Shown here: positions 58,301-64,000 of the stretch, in pieces
Layout: each line of letters starts with the position of its first letter
How positions within the stretch are numbered: the stretch's first letter is position 1
NCBI GenBank assembly: GCA_963931925.1
Contig: OZ007570.1
Span: 60,250,848-60,314,847, forward strand
Source of the DNA: Onchidella celtica
Lineage: Eukaryota > Mollusca > Gastropoda > Systellommatophora > Onchidiidae
Direction of reading: 5' to 3'
Length of the DNA: 64,000 nt
Position numbers and translations under genes: made by a program
The notes under the pieces: model-generated
What the model saw: only the letters and a program-made list of their open reading frames with translations
Told to the model about the DNA's origin: nothing
The model's database searches: none

Positions 58301-58506
58301 TGGCTTTAGTCTCTAGCGTAACATGGCATGAATACCAGATATCAGAAATAAGAATACTATAATGATTTGTAGAGCTGCTTATTTGGAAAAACATAGACTA
58401 AAATGTGACAATGTCTTGTTAATGAATACTCAAGATTGTTCCAATTGACACCCGTTTATATGCCAATTTCTTCTCTTGCAGACCTAATGCTCAACATCAA
58501 CATTGA
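45641..58506 (+). CDS. Secreted C-type lectin, gene 2 (EPN type)
   Basis: Coding exons are 45641-45701, 46425-46516, 46936-47026, 52097-52216, 57695-57788 and 58482-58506, with GT..AG introns and consistent phases. The product has 160 residues, or 159 if the second ATG at 45644 is used. The layout equals gene 1: signal peptide (KVLVLVASGLVFA), then a long-form CRD with six cysteines that begins HSCPRSW. The CRD contains WIGATD and EGQFEW, then EPN in the first Ca2+/sugar site and WND in the second, ending FVCQK. EPN predicts mannose-type binding, in contrast to QPD in gene 1. A short Gln/His tail ends the protein. The frame is intact although two introns have grown through transposons. Expected to be a soluble secreted lectin. 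Confidence 0.88.
45702..46424 (+). repeat. Lectin gene 2 intron 2 with minisatellite and CT-rich tracts
   Basis: Contains the AGTCTAGACCATC-type repeat (about 45805-45895) and CT-rich stretches (46025-46050, 46225-46365). It lacks the second exon-2-like copy seen in gene 1. Confidence 0.65.
46425..46516 (+). CDS. Lectin gene 2 exon 3: CRD start
   Basis: Encodes SGHSCPRSWILHNGNCYGFS and on to TWAEAL; 92 bp. Acceptor GTCCAG ends at 46424, donor GTAGGT starts at 46517. Confidence 0.88.
46517..46935 (+). other. Lectin gene 2 intron 3
   Basis: Aligned with gene 1 intron 3; no other feature seen. Confidence 0.65.
46936..47026 (+). CDS. Lectin gene 2 exon 4: CRD helix region
   Basis: Encodes AFCRLYDGTLVEPRDASLNN and then WLKQEVRARK; acceptor ATGCAG ends at 46935, donor GTAAGA starts at 47027. 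Confidence 0.9.
47027..47441 (+). other. Start of lectin gene 2 intron 4
   Basis: No gene. Aligns only briefly with gene 1 intron 4 before the hAT-like boundary at 47442. Confidence 0.45.
47820..48010. repeat. Subterminal repeats with ATTTCATCACGCTGC units
   Basis: Two diverged tandem copies of a unit of roughly 85-95 bp (about 47850-47925 and 47930-48005) share TTTCATCACGCTGC, TCTGGC and GATGAAAACG-like segments, plus inverted TCATCACG/CGTGATGA. Further on, ATACTAATCGTGGCCATTGT occurs at about 48099 and again at 48317. Such arrays are typical of transposase-binding subterminal regions (inference). Confidence 0.55.
48395..50251 (+). CDS. DUF7869-like transposon protein, intact reading frame
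   Basis: The frame is open from just after a stop at 48392-48394 to TGA at 50249-50251. No in-frame ATG lies near the beginning; the first plausible initiation is a non-ATG TTG at 48467, counted here as residue 1. An upstream exon is therefore likely. A CxC...CxC cluster (C54, C56, C63, C65) precedes IFESIWQLSWNEKR. The second half has an RNase H-like series: AYCVDLESVLL, IVIFSDGCTYQNRNVQ and IVGHTHMEVDIYHMLVEKAR. These fit the family annotated as DUF7869 in many animals, which behaves as a dispersed transposon. The DDE-type catalytic role is my inference. It is the only DNA-transposon frame in the window without stops. A TATAAAA lies at 48390. Confidence 0.65.
   Translation, partial: KSYTPIQNSVPVHGADADVGAQNDLETFEKEQLKSTPRRKRKPEDWKQNIQKRLREHGQGYTASTGKSVPPRTLKERCNCKDATKRCSCFTEEDRQQIFESIWQLSWNEKRSFVFGLLDEVPVKRKKKDAQRSRQRTIRYSLKKNGSKLPVCGKMFLNTTGLTTHFVRSLFENEDDVSDPDSEDMRNQNTSMNRNFLRPSCKPTPSNAHYVRGKDQHVLLDKFFQDLPKMPSHYCRKDSTKLYLERRFRSLLQLHECYKDYCESRNTQPLKLTAFKDSFRAKNLSLFQPKKNRCNTCVGHETGNITEDVWREHMIQKEEALAEKESDKNKAKESHAAGDKKFAAYCVDLESVLLAPDTESNAMYFKTKLTVHNFTIYDLATSDASCYVWNETEGGMTSNEFATCIRHHLENMDHFDTIVIFSDGCTYQNRNVQLSNALQDFAESHKTTILHKYLIVGHTHMEVDIYHMLVEKARKGKSVSVPHDYVDIIMSARKNPSPFKVFHLSHEFFQNFSQCGPYTSIHPGRKAGDPTVTDVRCYKYSPAPDGEKQCMIQYKLKFSDDFQEIPKTRDFGKRPIKKPYQMYHEQLRISKSKYQHLQELKSVIAKDYHAFYDSLLYN
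50252..51180. other. 3' part of the DUF7869-like element
   Basis: AT-rich, no coding signal; CT-rich run at 50940-51000. Short open frames here are not supported. Confidence 0.4.
51610..52096 (+). other. End of lectin gene 2 intron 4
   Basis: Aligns with 23470-23813 of gene 1, including GGCAGTGAGGACTGAATGC against GGCAGGGAGGACCCAGCGC. C-run at 51890-51902. No gene. Confidence 0.6.
52097..52216 (+). CDS. Lectin gene 2 exon 5: CRD core with EPN
   Basis: The acceptor TTTTCAG ends at 52096 and the donor GTAAGT starts at 52217. It encodes RVWIGATDHFHEGQFEW and then FKPGEPNDSQ. 120 bp, same length as gene 1. Confidence 0.9.
52217..52690 (+). other. Lectin gene 2 intron 5, start
   Basis: Aligns with gene 1 intron 5 and preserves the empty TAA target of the PIF/Harbinger-like element near 52269. 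No gene. Confidence 0.6.
55140..55390. repeat. (TC)n microsatellite in TIR element B
   Basis: Long CT dinucleotide runs with two C-runs (55141-55150, 55267-55277). Open frames reading Leu-Ser repeats here are artefacts. Confidence 0.9.
55500..56070. repeat. 66-bp tandem repeat array
   Basis: The motif CCAAAATGCA recurs at 55531, 55597, 55663, (55729), 55795, 55861 and 55927, exactly 66 bp apart, then at 55995 and 56025. Because 66 is a multiple of three and the unit has no stop in several frames, frames of 170-190 codons open on both strands. These are not considered genes. Confidence 0.92.
56755..57694 (+). other. End of lectin gene 2 intron 5
   Basis: Purine-rich sequence without a supported gene. 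The last part aligns with the end of gene 1 intron 5. Confidence 0.45.
57695..57788 (+). CDS. Lectin gene 2 exon 6: CRD C-terminus with WND
   Basis: Encodes GAEECVHLWDVHNYRWND and then RMNFVCQK. Acceptor TTTGCAG ends at 57694, donor GTGAGG starts at 57789. Confidence 0.9.
57789..58481 (+). other. Lectin gene 2 intron 6
   Basis: Short counterpart of gene 1 intron 6; no gene. Confidence 0.55.
58482..58506 (+). CDS. Lectin gene 2 exon 7: coding end
   Basis: The acceptor CTTGCAG ends at 58481. It encodes PNAQHQH and the stop TGA at 58504-58506. Confidence 0.85.
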
Positions 58507-59125
58507 GCTGCTATTGCATTGACACTTTTCGTGGCCCGACCAAGGCAATCTCAGTAGAGATTTCACATAGACAACCAAACATCGAATCGTCTATCATATT
58601 GGACATAATATTCACCTTCACCTTTGCACAGACAGAATTTTTATCATCTCAAAATGTAATTTTACTAAAACACTCCAAACTTTCATAGGTTTCTGCGATG
58701 TTGTTCTATTTCACATGTATCTAAATCATTCTGCCTTCTTGGTCACTATTGGTGAAAGATTAATGTCAAAATGCACGACTATGGACATTTTGAAACCTAC
58801 CTATACTGAACATTCAATCTATGGTGAAATAAAATCAGCCATTTCAGCTTATGTTTCTGCGAGGTGCCCAAACAAAATCAAAATGTGAGATATCATTTTC
58901 TGAGACCACAATAGCAGTAGAATTAAAGCATTGAAAAAAAAAAATTGTGTTTTGTTCATGTTTTTGATATCCTGAATACATTGTTAGAAAGTGGAATGTT
59001 TATGCATCTATTTATGTTGATCTTTCATATTTATGAATCTATAATAGGAATAGAAGTAGCACATGTGCATAAAACTGCCAGGAAACAGGGCAAGACAAAA
59101 TTCAATTTTGATATGAGAGAATAAA
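58507..59125 (+). other. Lectin gene 2 3' UTR and polyadenylation signal
   Basis: AATAAA lies at 59120-59125. The UTR aligns with 33597-34211 of gene 1. Confidence 0.7.
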
Positions 59126-59188
59126 ATCTTGAAAAAAAAAATCGTAGTACAAAGTGCAGTTGTAACTTATTTTGTTTCTTTAACCACA

Positions 59189-59610
59189 TGGGGCAAGTTG
59201 GTTTTGAGGCAAGATGTTCGCCTGTCATGCCGAAGGTACCAGTTTCGAATCCAGTGGCCGTATGCCTAATCAATGCGTAAACTAAAGTTTCTACGTTAAC
59301 TGGTGTTAACACGAGAAATTGTATTCATTTCTTGCGTTAACACCAGTCAACGTATTTACTTTAGTTTACGCATTGATTATGCATACGGCCACAGGTCGGT
59401 GCAGGCATGTAGGAATTTTGTTGTTTTTTTTCATATTTTCCTGTCCCTGATCCTATGGCAGGTAGGATCGAGCACCTAATTTTCTCGGACAAAGACGAAA
59501 AACACGGACGACCCGTGTGCATGTTGAGCACATTAAAGAAACCTTGGCAATTGGAAATTGAGAAGAGCAGGCCGAACAGCCCGGCTGCCCGGGAAAAATT
59601 AATAAAATTC
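59189..59610 (+). repeat. tRNA-derived SINE interrupted by a hairpin element
   Basis: The head has an A-box-like TGGTTTTGAGGCAAGATG and a B box GTTTCGAATCC (59241-59251). The body resumes at about 59393 with GGTAGGATCGAGCACCTA and TTAAAGAAACCTTGGCAA, as in the minus-strand copy at 13655-13985. A 139-bp palindrome (59254-59392) separates head from body. Confidence 0.65.
59254..59392. repeat. 139-bp near-perfect palindrome (hairpin MITE)
   Basis: The two arms of about 65 bp, beginning GTGGCCGTATG and ending CATACGGCCAC, share CAATGCGTAAACTAAAG and ACTGGTGTTAAC, with a short loop near 59320. It has no counterpart in the other SINE copy, so it is an insertion. Confidence 0.75.
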
Positions 59611-59806
59611 ACCCCCACCCCCGAACCCCTGAACCCCCCCCCCCAAAAAAAAAAAACGCCGACAGGCTCTGAATTGTGCCGACGTTGTGTCTGCTCCAGT
59701 TGTAACTGAGCTGCAATGACACAAAAGCAAATTTCCTACAAAATAGAAAAAATGCAAAATACAACCTATTGTTTGATACCACTTTTTACATCAACTTTTA
59801 CAACTT

Positions 59807-60890
59807 TGTCGCGAGCGAGTGAGCGAGGATCAATAATTACGGGAGGAAGGGGGTATAGTAAGATTAACTCACGGCAGACAATTAATAGAAAGCGTGGAAT
59901 GTTGTGAGTTGGGGATTGGACGAGGCGAGATCTGTGTATTTACAAATCACTGCACACAGAGAGTCCTAAGGGAACGGACGCAAGAGAGAGCCCAGAGGGC
60001 GAACATAAGGGGAGCAGTCGGAAGACTCGTGAGAGTGTTTTTCCAGTGATGACTGGTAGGTTAAATTATAAGGATTGATAATTGTGATGATTGATGTACT
60101 ATATTCTTCTATGACCATAATGTAAATAAGTTATATGTGAGGACTTAAGGAATGTGCAAGTCATTGATTACTGTGCAGATAGATGTGAGCAATGAGCGAG
60201 AGATGTAAGTTAGGATCATGGATTCCTAGCCTAGTCTGAGTACTGTGTAATACGGTGGAGGTGCGTTACCGTAGAGAGCGCAGATGTGTGGTGAGTGAAA
60301 TGTGGACTGTTGTGTGTACGCTTGATGGTTCGTAATGAGTGGTGAAGTGGATAGTAAGTGTATGGTGTTATAGAGATGTAATGTTATTCTTATAGGTGCC
60401 GGGGTCGGGCAGAGAAGCCACCCGCGGTGAGCGGACTTGTGACGGGGCCAAGACTGAGGTGACATAGGGCTGGGACGGTGCGCCAGCATTTGGGCGCTCC
60501 GCCAGGGGCGTAAGACCGATGAGCAGCCCAGCAGCCGTGGCAGCCTCGATCTAGGGGATTGGGCTGACCATAGGTCTAAGTTATGTACTTGATAGTCTGT
60601 ATTACGACTTATATAGAGTGGTGATGTAGGGTCAGTAAGGGCCTGGAAATTTATGTTGTAAAGCACGGACTGTACGGTTGTGGAACCGGAGATAGGGTGA
60701 CTGTATGGAAGAATGACCCTTGAATTGTAGTTGAATTGAATAATGTACCGTATGTAATTGAACGTATATATATTAATGTTATAATAAATGTGTGAGCCTG
60801 TTTGGTTGTTTTGTTAAGTGTTATACTTGGTCGTTTGTGATTGTTGTCCTGTCATAATAAGTACATATTCCAGTCTGGAATTTGTTACAC
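59807..60890 (+). repeat. Diverged solo LTR of the gypsy family
   Basis: Begins TGTCGCGAGCGAG and ends TTTGTTACA, 1084 bp. It aligns along its length with the LTR at 2672-3832 but with many differences, so it is an older or different subfamily. Flanks AACTT and CACTT could be a decayed 5-bp target duplication. No internal region. Confidence 0.8.
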
Positions 60891-61375
60891 ACTTATCCTC
60901 CAACTTTTGCAATTGTTGCTCTGTGACGGGTATTCTGTGAAAAATTGGATTGTGAAATCTACACAATAATGCATAGATAATTTTAGGATTGTTTTAAAAG
61001 AATGTTTTGTAAGTTTCTAAACTGTATTGTAGTGATCTTAAACCTACACCTCGTCCACCTTATTCAATTTCATCTATCACTGTGACCTACTACACACTTG
61101 TTGTTTCTAAATTTCACCACATTAGATTAATTTACTACATAAGGTCCAACCCCCCCCCAAAAAAAAAAAAAAACCCCAACAAAAACCTGCATCCTATCCC
61201 GCCCTCCTGTCCAAACGGTACAAAACATTATATTTACACTACTATCCATTTGTGACGCTAGCAGTAATACAAAGATACCAGAAATGCGATAGCACAGCTC
61301 AGGAGGTTTACGTTTACAAGTTTTGCAGCGCCATGAATGTGTGAGAGATGTAAAGAATGGCATTTTTTACAAAGC
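60891..61375. other. No gene recognised
   Basis: Unique sequence with a C/A homopolymer run (61151-61173). Confidence 0.3.
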
Positions 61376-61379
61376 CCGT

Positions 61380-61820
61380 CACCCAACAAACCAATCAAGC
61401 AACCAACCAACCAGCCAGGCAGCTAGCCAACGAACCAACCAACAAGCCAGCCAGCCAGCCAGTCAACCAACCAACCAACCGACCAGCCAGGCAGCCAGCC
61501 AGCCAGTCAACCGACCAACGGAACCAACCAACCAACCAACCAGTTAACCAACCAACCAAATAACCAACAACCAACTAACCAACCAGCCAACCAATCAACA
61601 CTCTAACCAACCAACCAACCAATCAACACTCTAACCAACCAACCAAACAACTAACCAACCAATCAACTAACAATCAACCAACCAACCAAACAACTAACCA
61701 ACCAATCAATTAACCAACCAACCAAACATCTAACCAACCAACCAACCAACTAACTAACCAACCAATCAACCAACCAACCAAACAACCAACCAATCAACCA
61801 ACCAGTCAACTAACCAACCT
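61380..61820. repeat. (CCAA)n-type microsatellite array
   Basis: About 440 bp of CCAA/AACC tetranucleotides with variants (CCAG, CAAT). Frames reading Asn-Gln-Pro-Thr are a product of the repeat. Confidence 0.93.
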
Positions 61821-62270
61821 TAAGCTCAAGGTGACTAAAAATACGGTTGTGGTGAAAACCGTCCAGGAGTTTCGATGGTTTCTCCCTCTTGGAAAAGGGG
61901 CCAAATGAGGAGGGCTTGCACCCACCACTTGAACATCCTTTCCTCGGGAACAACCATACAGAGAGAAAAATTGGATCATGTATAAGATAATAAACATTAA
62001 ACAAGGTGTGGGCTAATCTGTAGGAGGACACTTATTCCTAGGAAAATTGTCCTCTAACCCTAGATAATATATGAATCATCACTATTGTAACAAACATTTT
62101 TACGGCTGGCCAGGAAATGATGTCACATTATCTCATATTTGTGTTAAGGATACTTTTCGTAAACAATGGAGAGACTTATCACGATTTCAGAGTTAGGAAA
62201 ATAATCTTTATTTAACCATGCATACGCTGATAAGATAAGGACCATTCTGAAGACGTCAGCTTGTCTGTGT
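61821..62270. other. No gene recognised
   Basis: Unique sequence between two microsatellites; no supported reading frame. Confidence 0.3.
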
Positions 62271-62274
62271 GTTT

Positions 62275-62545
62275 GTGTGAGAGAGAGAAAGGTAAGAGAG
62301 AGAAAGAGAAAGAGAGAGAAAAGAAAGATTCAAAGAGAGAGGAGAAGAGAGAAAGAGAAAAGAGAGAGGGCAGAGAAAGAAGAAAGAACAGAGAGAAACA
62401 GAGGGGGAAGAAAGAGATAGAGAGAAAAGCTAGAGACAGAGAAAGAGAGGAAAGAGAGAGACAGAGAAAGAGAGGAAAGAGAGAGACAGAGAAAGAGAGG
62501 ACAGAGAGAGAGAGAGAGAGAAAGAGAGACAGGAGAGAGAAAAGT
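62275..62545. repeat. GA-rich microsatellite
   Basis: AGAGAG-rich imperfect repeat. The open frames on both strands (Arg/Glu/Lys or Leu/Ser/Phe rich) follow from composition. Confidence 0.9.
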
Positions 62546-62882
62546 GAAGATTCTATGATCAGTTGCCTCAATATAAACAAGTACAAACTGTCCATCACAC
62601 TCTTTACACGAACAGACAACAAAAGAGCGAAAGAACCAAACTTTAGTTCGGCACCTCCTTATTGTTGAGAACCAAAAACATTCCAGGCTAACGACGAAGC
62701 AACTCAAATTCAGAGTTACCACTGCCAGGTACTCAAAGCATGTGCGAATTTTCCTTTGAATTTTAGACCAAACACTAATAAAGAGGTATTTTAAAATTTA
62801 ACCACGCCTGTCTGCCCCACCCAACATCAGGCAGAAGATTTTGAACTGACGTTGAGCTTTCTTACCGATAAAAAAACAACTG
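62546..62882. other. No gene recognised
   Basis: Unique sequence directly upstream of the LTR at 62883. There is no purine tract at the junction, which argues against a 3' LTR. Confidence 0.35.
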
Positions 62883-64000
62883 TGTCACGAGTGGAGTGAG
62901 TGCAATTAAGGGGATTGCTACAGAGCGGGTGTAGAGTAAGAAGGGCTCACAGTAGACAGCAAGTTAAGCGTGCTGTTGTGAGTAGTGGGGGGGGGGGGGT
63001 CTGAAGGAGGCGAAAGCGCTGTATAGCTATCACTGCAAGTTAGAAGGTCCGACGGAGCGGACCTGTGAATAAGAGCCCATCGGGCGGAAAGGGAGCAGTC
63101 GAGAAGACTAGTGGAAGAGTCTTTCCAGTAATGACTGGTATGTAGAACGTTGATTGATTATTATGATTGATGTATTATATTATATTCGTCTATTACCATG
63201 ATATGAATAAGTATATGTGAGGAATGTGGAAGTCCTTGATATTGGATATAGCAATGTGCGCCATGAGCGATAGATGAAAGTGAGTTCATGGATTTGTAGC
63301 GCGAGTGAGTAGTGTGTACTCCGATGGAGGTGTGTTACCGTAAGATGTGTGGTGAGTGAAAGGTGAACTAGTGTGTGTACGCTTCATGGATTGTAAGGAG
63401 AGGTGGAGTGAATAGAAATGGTAGGGTATTATACCAATGTAATGTTATTCTTGTAGGTGTCGGGGACGGGCCGAAGAGCCACCTCGATGAGCACAAGTGA
63501 TAGGCCAGCATAGGGCCGGAGGCCGCACATAGGCCAGAAGTGAGACTGTCGGGGCAGGACAGTAGAGGCACATAAAGTCGTGGCAGTCAGGCCACGGACA
63601 GGGACGTAGATATGAGAGTGAATGAGATACTATATTGTTGCCATGTTGATAGGCTAGTGAACTGATACTATGTTGTTGCCATGTTGATGGCTATGGAAAT
63701 AATAATGTGTTATTGCCCTGCTGAGGTGCTAGGGGAGTGCTAAGGTGTATGACAATAGGGAGGGGATATTGAGAGACTGCGGTGCCAGTAAATTATTAAT
63801 GTGCTATTAAGACCCTGAGGGGAGAGGCTGAGGCCGAAGTGCCTTTAGGAGTAACTACCGGATTGTGGATCCGAGGGAGAGTGTGTGTGAGAGTAAGGCC
63901 GTTGTACGGCAGTTCATTTCAATAATATAATGTATGTAATTGCGCTATTATATGTATAATTATGTTTAATAAATGTGTGAGTCTGATGGGTTGTTTTGTT
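62883..64000 (+). repeat. Gypsy LTR, cut by the window end
   Basis: Begins TGTCACGAGTGG and follows the LTR at 2672-3832 almost base for base for 1118 bp until the window ends. Because no purine tract precedes it, it is a 5' LTR or a solo LTR. Confidence 0.9.

Noticed and set aside
61323-61563. Asn/Gln/Pro/Thr-rich frames
   Set aside because: They translate the CCAA tetranucleotide repeat.
62212-62722. Long frames on both strands rich in Arg/Glu/Lys or Leu/Ser
   Set aside because: Composition artefact of the GA microsatellite.

Overview
The window is nuclear DNA of a metazoan, most likely a marine invertebrate and tentatively a deuterostome. Two secreted C-type lectin genes are broken into short exons with consensus GT..AG introns, and almost everything else is transposon: Ty3/gypsy LTR elements, P/THAP DNA transposons, hAT- and PIF/Harbinger-like elements, a LINE, SINEs, MITEs and microsatellites. 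The deuterostome lean rests mainly on gypsy elements with a Gmr1-type pol order (integrase upstream of reverse transcriptase). No prokaryotic, organellar, rRNA or functional tRNA gene was seen.

Layout. 1-3832: 3' part of a gypsy element (+), ending in its LTR. 3833-4200: fragment of a dispersed gene family. 4240-4920: orphan copy of a lectin promoter and first exon. 4924-7254: decayed LINE ORF1 (-), split by a solo LTR (5564-6795) with perfect 5-bp target duplications. 7485-10432: foldback element. 11500-13000: second, longer fragment of the dispersed family. 13655-13985: tRNA-derived SINE (-).

15471-34211: lectin gene 1 (+), seven exons including an untranslated first exon behind a TATA box. 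Its introns hold a P/THAP transposon (15872-19371), a PIF/Harbinger-like element (23997-25381), a solo LTR (25870-27151) with a nested MITE, and a 3.5-kb TIR element (27537-31061) with another MITE. 34228-42000: near-complete gypsy element (-) just behind the gene 1 polyadenylation signal. 42001-44427: second P-type transposase, cut by the gypsy LTR.

45267-59125: lectin gene 2 (+), same exon structure as gene 1. Its introns hold an intact DUF7869-like reading frame (48395-50251) and a hAT-like element (52699-56746) that contains an inverted copy of the 3.5-kb TIR element. 59189-64000: SINE interrupted by a hairpin, diverged solo LTR, microsatellites and the start of another gypsy LTR.

The two lectins are intact tandem paralogues of about 160 residues with a signal peptide and a six-cysteine carbohydrate-recognition domain. 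Gene 1 has the QPD motif expected of galactose binders and gene 2 the EPN motif expected of mannose binders; both keep WND. Because their introns still align, each paralogue serves as an empty-site control for insertions in the other. At least the P and PIF/Harbinger-like insertions in gene 1 came after the duplication.
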